Of a stretch of 64,000 nucleotides of DNA, positions 45,506-57,800 are shown piece after piece. The DNA is from Margaritispora aquatica (taxonomy: Eukaryota > Ascomycota > Leotiomycetes > Helotiales > Discinellaceae). Every line of letters starts with the position of its first letter. Position 1 is the first letter of the stretch. The translations under genes and the position numbers were made by a program. The notes under the pieces were generated by a model. It had not been told where the DNA came from. It did not search any database and was given only the letters and a program-made list of their open reading frames with translations. The stretch lies in contig VJWN01000013.1 in assembly GCA_007644065.1 (NCBI GenBank), positions 682,001 through 746,000 of the forward strand, read 5' to 3'.

Positions 45506-48132
45506 TGAAAACATCGGAGATTCAGGTATTATCAAAAATAATTCCAATTCAATTGGTTCTAATTGTGGCGTATGTACTGCAAACTGTCGTGTTACGGCGA
45601 CTGGGACGGAGATGATGATGGGGTGGTGGCACCCTACTCCTACTCTACGTTAAAAATGCAGCCAAGCGTTAGCTTCGGTAAAGCGATGGTATTTTGACCA
45701 ATAGGCCAATCAGATTTGATGAAATACTACCCATATAGGAAATATCCTCCTAAAGTCTTGACTGCATTTTTATGTTGGTATACGAGTAGGATCTAATGTG
45801 GTACCTTGCTTGATATCGTCTGGGATGTCCTTGACAGACACTTGGAATTGCTATGTGGAACTTCAGATAAACTTTGACAGTGCTAAGAGCTTGCTACTGG
45901 TAAGGCAGTGTTTTAAATTGGCCAGCTTGGACTTTTTCATGGGTTGTCGGTGAGTATGTTCGTTACCACGCGCGCGTAGCATCGTCGCATTTTTTTTGTT
46001 TCTTTTGTTTTTTTGCTTTGTTTTTGGGTTCTTGACACTCCAACATAATTAGGTTGGCTGTTCCTGCTTAGCTAGCTGCCTCTTTGGGAGTTTGCGTGCG
46101 TGCAGCAGTGGCACCACCTCTTCATTTCCTCGGCTATACAGCCAACGACACGCATAGTAAATCAACCATCCTTGAACAAAGTGAACTCACGAAATTCCGT
46201 TGTTTCCCCGACGGCTCCCGCATCCCCCTAGACGTTGAGGCCGACCCGGATTCGGGACAAGACTTTAACATGCATCCGCGGAAGGCGCCTCTTTGTGTGC
46301 CTTGCGCTTGATTGCTTCTGGAGCATCTGCACTCTAAAATGAGGCGTCAGATTAAATTCAAGGTGGTGGTGGTGGTGGTACTGTATGAGCGGATTGTTAT
46401 CTAAGCTATAATTTCTTCGGCATTGAATCTGGCTAGGCTCGAGAAAATAGTATCTTGTTCGTGGTGCCACTCGTACGGCTACTTTGATTTTCTTGATACC
46501 ATGTCTCTTTCGCTTGAATTGACCTCGTTGAGTCGGCCTCAAAAGTGGGTGATGACTCAGATCAATCCATAGATCTTATGATGCAGTTCGGTCAGTGCAG
46601 ATACATTTGAACCTCCCTAAATCGGCTGCTGCCTGCTGGGGGTGCCAACCTCGCACTGGCAATCTCCTTTGTCAATATTAATCCAATCGCGTTCAAGCCA
46701 TAAATCGAGCAAAGCAGAAAGACTATCCAGAAACAGAACTGTCAGGTTGACTGTCACTTCAACAGTCGCTGTGACAGTTCGGTCGACTCCACAGTTCAGT
46801 CGACTGCCCATTGCAGATATTTGTGAAGGGGAACCCCCCACTTCGTTGTTGTTGTTGATAAAGACCCACCCTTTTCAAGACTTGTACCGTACCTGGGCTA
46901 TCTAGCAAGGGTGTATATCCAGCTGAAGGAAGACTCAAATCAATCTCAAAAATTGCTTGACAGACTTGAGGACACCTGAAACAGGGGGAAGTAGCGATAT
47001 CGATCTCGGGCTACTCAGTACTGTTAGTATGTGCTGTGGCAGTCAGGCTCTATCGCTAAATCACATAGCATGATCGTTCTGAGGCCTTGCTTCAAGTCTT
47101 AACGGCCAAGAGGAAAAATTAATGGAGATTTTAATGGGAGAAACATGCCAACCTTCTATTTTAGAAGGACGAAGGCCATGGAATAGATGGGAGTTGAAGC
47201 TTCACTAGCCAATAGCAACCTTGGTTCGTCTGAAATACGACGCATTTCACCTGATTTGCTACCGACTGAGCTCTTTACGTTGCGGAAGGAGTTGAGCTCA
47301 TTCGGTAAGTGGGGATGAGTTCTACCCCAGGTGCCGGTGGAAGACAAAGAAACATCCACGTAGCGAAGCGGGTGCTGTCAAAGTTCCTTAAGGTAACATA
47401 ATCTGCGCGTCTTCCCAAACGGGGTGTCAAAATTCCCTGGTTTCCTAAAAGGGGAAATAGCGAGGATGCACTTTATACTTATTTGTTTCATATGCCGCTC
47501 CCTGCAGGCTTTTGACTCGTGAGGATGGTTGGTTACTTCCTGTCTGTAAGATCTGTCCGAGCATCGTCTTGTCAAGGCGTCGGATGGCTCTTGCATACTG
47601 CACTTACCAGGGACTTGCATATTACAGTGACTGGGGGTGGCTCTTGCATGCTGCAGTGACGAACTAGGCTTTCGAAAACGGCATGCTATAGCTAAAATGC
47701 AAACGCTAGCTCATTTTAGAGGAAGGATCGAGGACGTTCGGGCTTGCTCGTACGCCTCATTTTCATCATACCTCAACGCCAAGCCTTCGCGGTTGATCTT
47801 CCGCCTTCCCCAGCGATTTCAGCGGACCCAGCGAACCTGCATTAGGAAATAACGAGTCTGGATCCTAGTATGTTACAGGGGGTCATCGTCCCGTGTCATC
47901 TGCCAGCGACCCCAGAAAGGCACATAGGTTTACCTCAGCACAGCATGATATTTTTTCGGAGAACAGTACGTACTGCAACACAGGTATAAAAAAAATACTG
48001 GTCAGGAATGGCTCATTCCTGCTGGCAATCTCAACTATACCCTGACTCCAAAAAGACTATCAATGGATAAGTATATATTGATCATTGCCTCCGACAAGAT
48101 AGTTGGAGCATAACACTCTTGACAACTTGACC
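45506..48132. other. 2.6 kb intergenic, no gene seen
   Basis: There are short frames on both strands only. Simple sequence: GGT x6 at 46362-46379. Two adjacent hairpin-capable words lie at 46750-46804. A poly-T run with GTTTTTTTGC flavour lies near 46000. Confidence 0.45.
46750..46804. repeat. pair of short inverted repeats
   Basis: ACTGTCAC (46750-46757) pairs perfectly with GTGACAGT (46771-46778), and GTCGACT (46782-46788) pairs with AGTCGAC (46798-46804). They form two consecutive potential stem-loops in an otherwise featureless region. Confidence 0.6.
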
Positions 48133-48902
48133 ATGGCGGCCTCGAAAAAACAACCTACAAAGGCAATGCCAAACACTCGACCCAAGAATGCAAAAGGCAA
48201 CGGAAAGTATATTTGCACTTCTCTCCACTGCCTTGCCAAGTTTCACCGGGTGAGTGACTTGAATAGACACATGAAGTTGCCTAAGCATGCCCAAGATATG
48301 CCTTGTTCGATCATGGCATGTAGTTATACCGTTGCACCACAATTCAAGGAGGAACACGAGGCATTGCATCGGCAAAACGAAACAATCGAACAAAAAAATT
48401 ATTGGGAGCAGATGTGGATGTCGGGCTTCGTAGGAGTGCCGGCAGATGGCAGTGAGTACCAGCCTTCGTACCAGTTCTCTCGATCGGCTTGGGTTTAAGC
48501 GAGGGCCGTGAAGCTAACTATTCCCTCGCAGCATTTTTGCCACTACAAACAGAAACAGCACCCACTTCATCCTCCAACCCTTTGATCAACGACGACCAGG
48601 AGCACGAAAACCATATTTCGAACTTTGCATTCCCTTCAAGTGTATATGAGCACTCTCCATACCAAGAAATGCCACAACGCAACCCCGCAACTCCCAGAAC
48701 AACATGGCAGCCAAACCATGCCACTCTGCAAAGTCTGAATGGATATAGCTGTAACGACCAGCTTCAGCATCAAACTAGCTCCGGTCAGAATGAGGAGAAT
48801 TACACAGTCCAACAAGGGAACATCCCGTTTGATCTCCCGACATCCTTCTCGGACATGCTTTACGATGGTAAAGCCTGGGAGCCATCCGATGTGCCATTTT
48901 GA
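48133..48902 (+). CDS. C2H2 zinc-finger protein
   Basis: The model is join(48133..48451,48532..48902), 229 residues. The ATG at 48133 sits in ACCATGGCG, a strong initiation context. The 80-nt intron has GTGAGT, CTAAC and CGCAG. Near residue 27 is YICTSLHCLAKFHRVSDLNRH followed by MKLPKH, a C-x4-C-x12-H-x5-H finger (RVSDLNRH helix). A second, degenerate C-x4-C...H...H element follows (CSIMACSYTVAPQFKEEHEALH). The C-terminal half is Asn/Gln/Ser/Pro-rich, ending in an acidic hydrophobic LPTSFSDMLYDGKAWEPSDV segment that could act as an activation region. A fungal transcription factor is likely; its targets are unknown. Confidence 0.78.
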
Positions 48903-49717
48903 GAATGATCTCAGCCATATCAACATCCAGTTTAGTTCTCCCCGAGAAAACTTTCGGAGTGAGAAAAAAACTAACACTGATAATACAAGCCCATGCAAGC
49001 AACATATACGACACCCAGGAAGAACTCACGACACCCAGATACGATACGATCAAGATGCAAACGCAAATCACCAATAGAACCCACACATACCGTAATTAAA
49101 GACACCTCTAGCCAAGCAAGAAATAAGTAAGCCGCTCTAGTCAGTCAGGGCACTAGAACGCCTGTACTAACACCCCGTGTCTAGGCATGCTTCACGTCAA
49201 GCCCAAAATCTCAACTTCCCCAAGCAAAAGAAAAAAAAAATAGATCGCAAATGACTCAATCACGATATGTAAGAACGAGTAAGAGACACACCCACAGGGC
49301 CTCAGAGTAGAAAAGTTTCTGATTGTATGTTTAGGATAGACTATGTAGAAGACAATATTACGACCACGCAATTGACAGATCCACAAGCAAGGACCGAAGA
49401 TCAAAGGCACAACATGCAAGTGACCCATGGTATACATCCATTCATTGAATGATCGTCCTATGTCTTGCTCTGCTATGCTGCAAAAAGAGGACTTCTGTTA
49501 ATACAAGCCACCCTCGCTATCTCCGCTGTTGAGCACTGCAATTGCTATGCTCCATTATTTTTGCCTCCTTGAATACATGCGAGGCAAGCCTGCCTATCCA
49601 CCCAAAAGTTTTTGTGCAAGTGATCAACCGAGCAAACGCTTTGATCTAGCATAAACCGTACGACACAAAGCGTGCCGCATCTCTATTACCTCTTGCTTTC
49701 CATGAGCATATCCAAGC
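48903..49717. other. convergent intergenic
   Basis: This is the 3' space between the C2H2 gene and the RING/RS gene. A-runs lie near 49226. No gene is seen. Confidence 0.45.
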
Positions 49718-52700
49718 TCAAGCCCACCTCGCTTCCTCCCTCTCAGCCTCCAACCTTGCAATCCTGGCTTCTTCATCCTCTGCACCACCAGCACCACTCC
49801 TTCTCCCTTTCTTCCGTCGCGCAGCTGTTTTGCCACTAGCCAAACCCTCATCCCCATCGTCTCTACTCCTCTTCCTTGCGCTGGTGTTAGAGGAGCCGGA
49901 CATAGCAATCCGTTGCGCCTCCTTCATTAATCTTTCTCTATCACGCTTCGCCCTTTCAATGTCATGTGGATTTTGGCTTGCTGCTGACTTCGGTTCCTTT
50001 GACTTTTCTCGTTCGCGTTCGCGATCTCGATCACGGTCTCTGCCCGATCGGTCGTGGCGGGAAGATGAAGGACGGTGCGAATGTGAAGAGTCGTGGTGGC
50101 TACGGCTAGACTTCTCGCGCTCACTGGTTCGTGTTGATGCTGATAGCGGCCCTGAGCTGCGTGGTCCTGTTGGGATATTAATCTTCACATCCTCCAATGG
50201 ATTTTTCCGGCGACTGCTAGCGGCTCCTTTGATCTCGATACCATTGGTGCCATTAACAACACTGGCTGCAATGCTTGGCTTCCGCGTTGAAGAATTAACA
50301 TCGAGTGGCGTACTAGTTTCGTGAGGGACATCATCAGCTCTGGATCGTTCAGCCGCTGGAGAATGGCGGGAGTGGCGTTCATGTCTGTGTTCGTCTCTCT
50401 CACGATGTTTATCACGTGACCGATCTCGATCTCGGTTTCGTCTGTGTGACGAGGATTTATGCTCTTTGTCACTGTCTCGAATGTCTCGCTCTCGATCTCG
50501 CTCCCGATACTTCTCCTTGTCTCTTCGGCTACGATGACTTGAGCGTCGGGATTCAGGCGATGCAGAACGCGATCGCTCTTGAACTACCTCATCTCCTTTG
50601 GAGCTGTCAAACCTCTCAGTGGGCACATCTTCATCACGATCTCCCCTCTCATCCTCGCGTCGACGTCTTTCTCGTCTTCGCTCTCGGCGTCTCTCTGTCT
50701 CCTGTTCGTCTTCGGTAGGTGTGCGAGACCGTTCACGATACTTGCTGCTGCGATGCCTTTCTCTGCTTCGTGACCTCTTCCTCTCCCTGTCTCTCGATTT
50801 CTCACGAGTCCGTGATTCCTCTCTTGGTCTGTCCACATCTCTGCTCGGCTCTTCCTCCTCAAAAGGAGTTCTCGACGATGCTCGGTCTTTCGCATCTTTT
50901 TCAGCTGGCTCTGGGACAACACTTGCACTTGCACCGTCCACAGCCGTAGTGATGGGTCCATTGGGAACAAGAGCAGGAGCAAGACCACGGCTACGTAGAA
51001 TAGAAATACTGGTATTAGGCAAGCCCTCCCGCATGGCCTTGGGACCCGTCGGGGCATTCAATGGAACATCGGCAGGCTTCATAGATGGAGGATGCAAAGA
51101 ATAATTTCCACGACCTCCTCCATAATGCCCATGAGAATACCCATTTCCAGTTCCATACCCAATGTATCCGCCGGACGGACCATACTGCAAGTCAGATACA
51201 TCATCCAATGTTTGGATGGGCATTGTTACATATCCACTATCTGCTGTGGCTTCGTTCACGTTAGATGACACTTCAGCTTCCGGCATGCCTTCAACAGCTT
51301 TATCCGGATCCTGGATAGTAGTCTCACTGGTGGCAGTCTTGGAAGGTGTATCTTCTTTCGGGTCAGACGCAGGTCGAATTTCTCGTCCGAACTCATCCAC
51401 ATTGCTCGCCGTCTCGGCTTTGGGGCCCTTAGGTACGGAAGTAGCTTCACTAATTGCCCTGTGAGGTTGCTGACCGAATTGTTGGGGCAACTGATGGGCA
51501 AAGGGCTCATTGGAATTTTGACCGTACCCACCACCACGGCCAAATCCACCGCGACCTCTTCCACCTCGGCCTCGGAATCCTTGTGAACCATAGTTGTTGT
51601 AGTCATTGTACTGGGCTTGGCGTCCATAATTACCTTGGTTATAACCTGCAGAATGAGAGTTGTATCCAGAGTTATTTGAGCCAAAGTCACCCATGCTGGG
51701 GGCATTTGGATTGAAATTATCTTGACCCCACTGTGCTGAATTCCAATTGTTATTGAATCCTTGCCCAACTCCTCCGTCGAAACCTCCCATCCCCATTCCC
51801 ATAGTGTTCATGCCCCCAAAGCCGCCAGCCATCATCATCTGTTGCATCGCCATTGGATCCATGTTCGGCATTCCTGGTGGCAGATTAATGACTGACAAGT
51901 GATTCGAAGGAGAGAAACTTACCCATCATTGGCATTCCGAATCCAGCAGGATTCATACCACCTTGCATTGCCATCATCATTTGCATCGAATTGAAGTCGT
52001 TCCCAAATGGCATTGTTGGAAATCCTCCTGAGGCAGCAGGATCGAATCCAAATCCTGCTCCAAAGCCAGGTGTCTGAGAGACATTCTGGTCTGCCGCAGC
52101 ATCTGCCTCGTCTTCGATTTTGGACTCATCAACGTCGTCAGGCTTGACGACATCGCCCTCGCCGGTAGATTCTTGACCTGGTGCAATCTCCTGATACCAT
52201 TTAGCTTGCAGCCGATAACCAAAACAAAGCACCCTTACCTCAATTGATTGTTGTAGCACATCATTTGAAGCCTCTGGTTGTTCAGCCATTTCTATATTGA
52301 CGCTAATTTCTTCATTTTGTTCGGCGACTGGAATCGCATCAGTCGGGGGAGTCGACGGTTGGCGCTCTATTGGAGCAGCTTCGGAAATGACAGGGACTTC
52401 AATTGGAGTTGGAATATTTTCTATAGGTGTGGCTGGAGGAGAATTTTTTTGGTCCTTCAATCGCAGAGCTTCCCTTTTCTTCTCTTCCGTGCGCAGGAAT
52501 ACTCGTATCGTTGTCCTGAGCGATTTATGTGGCTTGCAATCTCCAGCGGCGACTGGTGAGTGCTCGCACACAGGGCATGAAGAAGGTAGAGTGGTTTGGC
52601 CTGCATTCGCAGATGATCAGCCATTTCGATCACGATTATGCAGTTCAATGCGGATACATACATGTTTCGCAGATAGCTTGTTCGCAGCAAGGTAGTCTAT

Positions 52701-52934
52701 ATGCATTCACAGCCAGTTTTGAACAGATGGCACTAATTTTCGTATGAGCATGTATATCCATTTATGTATTGTTACATCTGAATGAGGCTTGTTGCTTACC
52801 ATCTCAGCTTAATGGGAATATCCTCTGGAGATAAAGAGCTGTTGTTGTGTTAGCCACTTAATAGAGGTACGTCGAATGCGCGAGACTCACTTGATGAGCT
52901 CAACCTGAGCTGGAGTGGTGATAGTTGCGGTCAT
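49718..52934 (-). CDS. RING-like zinc-binding protein with Gly/Met-rich middle and RS/RE/RD-rich tail
   Basis: The model is complement(join(49718..51873,51923..52190,52239..52600,52662..52732,52800..52838,52891..52934)), 979 residues. Short exons assemble IKLRCAICSKLAVNAYRLPC, then CEQAICETCQTTLPSSCPVCEH at about residues 26-68: a treble of CxxC pairs like a modified RING/U-box-type zinc finger. Then come KSLRTTIRVFLRTEEKKRE, a Pro/Glu-rich part, a Gly/Met/Asn-rich region (MQMMMAMQGGMNPAG, FRGRGGRGRGGFGRGGG RGG box) and a long Arg/Ser/Glu/Asp tail (DRERKRSRSRERHRSSK). RGG and RS regions suggest RNA or splicing-speckle association. Intron 5 is best read as 49 nt (51874-51922), since the first available acceptor would make a 31-nt intron. 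The 48-nt intron at 52191-52238 is in frame and could be retained. Fungal family, no symbol known to me. Confidence 0.85.
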
Positions 52935-53428
52935 GGTGCCTTGGTGATATTCCACTATTGCAATCGCGGGACGTGTTTCGAGGTAGAAAAGGACGCGGTA
53001 GAATCTACATGGGAAGCATGAAGTAATAAGTAGAAAAGGAGTGTGCGGGCAAGTTTGCCTTGATCATGAGAATTGTGGTTTGGTGTGCATTGTAGTGAAT
53101 TAATTGTGGTTTGCTGCTGAAATTCGAGCAGGCTGCTGGGCTCGAAATCTCCAGAGAAGCGTCAATCAAATCATCAACTTGGTCCCACTTTTCCGTGATT
53201 GAGCACGTGATTCTCAGCCCCTCGGCGGTTATTCGTTACCTTACCTAATCCAATGTTTACCCGAGGTGGGGAGACATCTGAATCATGTCATCATAAGGTA
53301 TCTTTAACTCTGTACCTGAAGTATATGTTCCATTTATATTGCATCCCTCCCAAATATCTCCCATATCTCTATCAAAAAATCTCAGTCAACTGTACTATCA
53401 ACATAAAACAGTTAGAAATATTTCCATT
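52935..53428. promoter_or_regulatory. divergent promoter region
   Basis: 494 bp lie between the RING/RS gene start and the hydrolase start. A CACGTG hexamer lies near 53204. Confidence 0.4.
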
Positions 53429-54874
53429 ATGATATTAGGACAAGTCTCATGGCTAGATTGTGTTGTTTTTCTGATCTTCTTGGCTCCCCAGTTGATCATT
53501 CATGTTGGCTTCTTTTCAACTTTAGCATGTGGATTGAGAGCTTTACCATTTCTATGTATGCATAACAGGTCTATTCAAACTTCTCTGTTTGCCTTAAGCT
53601 TACAAATTAATAGTAATAAAACTACCTCTCTCATTTGTCTACGAGAATCTCCTAATTAGTAAAGCCTATCGATCTCCTTTCACACGACAAGCATCCTTTT
53701 TCGAAGATATTGTTATTCGATGTGTACGATATGCTTTTGCGCGCATTCCTGCCTCAATTGGAAGAGTGTTCTTTTCAAAATGGGTCTCATTGCCTTTCCT
53801 AAGGTTCAGGATGTTGAGGCATGGATATTTTAAGTCGCCCATCAGCTGGTCTGAGGTGAACAAGGCAAGCAGTATATTTTGAACATCTTGTCTAGAGCTC
53901 ATGAATGGCAGCGAGATTTCAAAGGCCTATGGATCATACAGGATTCTACCCAAAAGCCTGACATTGTTATTTACTATGCTCATGGTAAGTGTGATGCATC
54001 GCTGGTTTTGGCCACTGGCAAATGCAGTGGTCTCTTTTCCAAGGCTCACAGAAATACTTTCCTATAAATTTATATGAATATTCTAACAAATGTGTCAGGC
54101 GGTGGCTTTTCTATGGGCTCAAGTTATTTCTATCTTGAATTTCTGTTAGCGTTCCTCACCCTCCTCAAATCGAACACTACCTTCAAGAACCCCGCAATCT
54201 TAGCCCTTGAGTACAGCCTTGTTCCCGACGAGTCTTATCCCGTACAACTTCATCAAGCAATAGCTGGCTACAAGTACATACAAGGCATTACTCACGACTC
54301 CAGCAAAATTGTCGTAAGTGGCGACTCCGCAGGTGCTACTCTCATCTTGTCCCTCCTCCTCTACCTCGGCTCCGAGAAACAAGAGAAGTCTTCTGGACCT
54401 GCAACTTCCTTGAATATTCCAATAAGAGGAGGAGAGAAACCAGGAATGGCTGTTCTCATCTCTCCTTGGACAACACTCATTTCTCCTCTCGACAAGAACA
54501 CGGCTAGCGATTACCTTGATGCCGACAATCTGCATCAATATGCACTTCAATACGCAGGGACTAAGATCTCACCCCATGATTCTTTGATCTCGCCTGGCAA
54601 CTGTAAAGACAGAGTCTGGTGGCAAGATGCTGCTCCAAAGTGCGGATTCTTCATATCATTTGGAGCAGAAGAGGTTTTTGCACCAGAAATTAAGAGCTTG
54701 ATTGAGTTGTTGGAAGATAGCGAAGTGAAGATTGAGGGGAAGGAAGAGAGCGGTGGCATTCATGCCTGGCCTGTCGCGAGCCTCTTTTTGTGTTCGACAA
54801 GGCAAAAGCGCACCAGAGGCTTGGAGTCTATAGTGAAGCAGATAGGTGAGCGATTGGGTTCTAAGAAGACCTGA
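53429..54874 (+). CDS. alpha/beta hydrolase, HSL-type carboxylesterase
   Basis: The model is join(53429..53555,53614..53864,53912..53984,54099..54874), 408 residues. An N-terminal membrane anchor (VVFLIFLAPQLIIHVGFF) is followed by KLPLSFVYENLLISKAYRS and VFFSKWVSLPFLRFRMLRHGYFK, then the catalytic domain: HGGGF oxyanion motif split by intron 3, GDSAG with the nucleophile Ser, SFGAEEVFAPE with the acid, and GGIHAWPV with the His. This is the hormone-sensitive-lipase branch of fungal esterases; the substrate is unknown. Intron 1 (58 nt) and intron 3 (114 nt) are GT-AG. Intron 2 is best read as GC-AG (53865-53911, AAG/GCAAGC to GGCAG, phase 0); a weaker GT donor nine bases upstream (GTGAAC) would drop three residues. 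The first ORF alone would end early, so splicing is essential. Confidence 0.82.
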
Positions 54875-57800
54875 TTCAGTTCATTATGAACAATAGTTCA
54901 TATTTCATGATCACGTGGTTCTGAATAGATCACAGGAGAGTTGAGTTGATGAATAGTAGTGGAGTGAGGGGATTAGTTGGTCGCAATTCGATTGTCCTCG
55001 CGTAGATAAGAGCAAGAGCTGAGTGGGTTGAGATGCTTGATTGGAAGGGAGAGAGCTCTATGATCTAGTTTGGAACTAGATGAAGAGGTACACAACTTCT
55101 TCAGTTCGTTGAATGGCTCCGAATATCCCGCTTTTCAACACTGACTAACCTCTCAGAATTTGCAGCTCAAGATCTCAAGTAGGTAGCACGACATTCGAGC
55201 TTCAGATATTAGGGACTCAAATGCGTATTCACCCGAACATCAACAGTTGTATAACACAAGGTTGGCGTGGAGTTCACATGCAAAAGGTAATAGCAGAGGA
55301 GTGTATCCCGAGATTAAAGCAATAATTTTGTCAATACTAGTGTCCATTTCTGTCTCTCCATCATTTTGTGTGCCCAAACTCCTGCTGCCTTTCCTTTTTG
55401 GTTTATCTCAGCTTTTATGTCTCTCAATAGCCCGCATGCCCTGCACACGTCTGTCTTGATGTTGGTTAATGTGCTGAGTGAAATTGCCAACTAGCACTAG
55501 CCACTTCGATGTTTTATGCTCCTTTCGTAGCGTTCTGTGTGCTGGTGCGTGCTATGGAAGGAGTGCGGAAGCCCTGGGCTACTTCAAAGGTGGAGAAACT
55601 CTGGGAGGAGCCGAGTATGACAGGCAGATGCTGGGAAGTTGCTGGCGTTTGCTGTGCTCCCGCTGGGTGTTCTTGATTTGGAACATCTATGAACAAGTGT
55701 CATTTTTTTTCTTCTTGCTTTTCTCCCTCTAAGTTTTTGTTGGAGGTGGTGTTGTGCAATTGAACTGATGTGGCAACCTACTTTCGTTCACACAGGGAAA
55801 CAAATCTCGAGCGTCAAGTTCCAAAGGGATGTCGGTCTCTATGGAGACTTGCAGATATGTTAGCTACAATACGACACTTATATCCGTGTCCGCTGTGTCC
55901 ACTGCAAGGAAAATCAAGTCTGGTAATACCTGAAGCAAGTCCGAGCAGATCTGAAGTCTGTCTCTTATGAATAATTTCTCGGGACTCTGATCTAGATGAT
56001 GGCTTGAACATTTCGTTGAGGAGTATGATTTGCTGGATTGTACGTTGCAGATACTTGGTTTCTCGAGTCCTCATGGATGTGTCCTCTCTTTATACTTGAG
56101 CAGCTCCTCATTCATTCGATGGCCGAAGACTTTGTCCATCTGCAGCTTGAGTTGAGTTGATAGCTCTTTGACCTCGCGTGGAGACATCATGTCGAAGAAG
56201 TACGAATGAATGGCAGACCACGACGCCACCATTAAATGATGATGCTTCAACGATTGATTTTTATCAGCCCTTCGGATGCCAATAGCTTCGGTATCTCATA
56301 ACTGAGAAGGGGCAAGGTGACCAGATACAAGCGACCCTGTAGGTATTAGGAGCATAAAAAATCAGCTTGTGCACAGCGGCAGTGACCGGAGTGCAACACG
56401 GCACTCAGAAGTTGACAAGCTTCTATTGTCTCTATATCATGACAATCGGCCTTCCATTCAAGCAAGCGGTTTAGAAATTGTTATTGGCCATACATGTGAG
56501 ACCTGCATGTTGAGTTACTGGTGGAGTCTCATGCCATGCATTTCACCCTGGCAAGAACAGGTGTATTGCAGGCCACTTGTTTCACAGGAGAGGGGAATGC
56601 TTTTCATCGTATCCGTTGAAACATTTTGTATCACTATCTCTTCGCCTTTCGTGGATTAGATGACTCCTGTATGCTTGCATATCATCTGATTTTATTGGAC
56701 AATTCCAGTGTACTGTACTGTGCCAGTCAGCTAAGCGACGCAACGCACCCTAGCTACACACCGTATTAGAAATATTCCACACGTATACCCCCACGGCTAC
56801 TCCAGCAGACTAGATCTTAAATTTACACGACTTACAAAGCTATACTCGAAGTCAGAGCTGAATTTCCGGGGAGGGTTCGTTGAATCTTTTTTTTGGTCTA
56901 CAACCCGCAGGGGCTCACTTTCTCTCCTCGATCTTAAATCTCGAAATATGGCATTTCTACACTAAAAGTGATTACTTTAGGTCCCCAGTATCAGAATTCA
57001 ATATACTATTCTAATTTTTTCCAAGTGGTACAAGTCCCAATGGATTTCTATCAACTCCCTTGCCAGTTGTAAAATTAAGAAAAAAACAAAAAAACCTGGA
57101 GAGCTCAAGACCCTGAGCCTTGTCCGTCTTCCATATTTGTTGGATTTGGCTTGATTAGGCTTAGGATCGACACGTGGGGGCCACGAGGGTGACGAACATG
57201 CCAGAAGGCTGTCGCTTCCTGGGCTGGCAGGCAAAAAATCGGCTTTAGCCTGTAGTACTGATGCTGATGTGAAAGGGGGCTGGGCGAATGGAAATTTTCG
57301 GCTGCGAATCATCAAAGATGCATCTGCGATGTGGTCATAATGCGGTCGGTGATTATATTTCGGGCTACGCACGGTATCCACGCCCGGCTGAAGTGGTGAA
57401 GACATAATGGACCTGCAAATTCGGTCTTGCTTGATGGCCATTAGAACGCCACCAAATTCTCTTGCCCCTTGTTGACTATGGTCATTCCTGATGCATAGCG
57501 TGTGCTGGGTCCGTGGTGAAGGAGTGGCGGGGGCTTGAAGGAAGCGGGAGAGGAGAGAGTGAAGACCCCAAACGACATGTGGTCCCTTCAAAGTCCAATC
57601 GATCTTCATTTAAATTGCGTCAAAATGCGAAGTGAAACGCCTGTGGCGTCTGGGAAGCCTCGATTCTCGTAACCATCTACCTGGTGTCTTGGTGGAGTCT
57701 CTCCGCCAGACATGGAGATATGCTGCTTAGACGAGGGAGGGTCTGAAGCACACGAAAGGGGCAACAGCCGCCTTTAGCCTTAAATATTATCTTGTAAAAT

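Noticed and set aside
49830..51104. Long plus-strand frames opposite the RING/RS gene
   Set aside because: Arg/Ser/Leu-rich shadows of the RS/RE repeats, without independent motifs or starts.
51892..51922. 31-nt intron in the RING/RS gene
   Set aside because: Too short for splicing; the next acceptor gives a normal 49-nt intron with a TTAAT branch and preserves the frame.
56998..57609. 203-codon minus-strand frame with ATG
   Set aside because: It has no motif, domain or splice context, its composition looks random, and similar overlapping frames exist on the other strand nearby.
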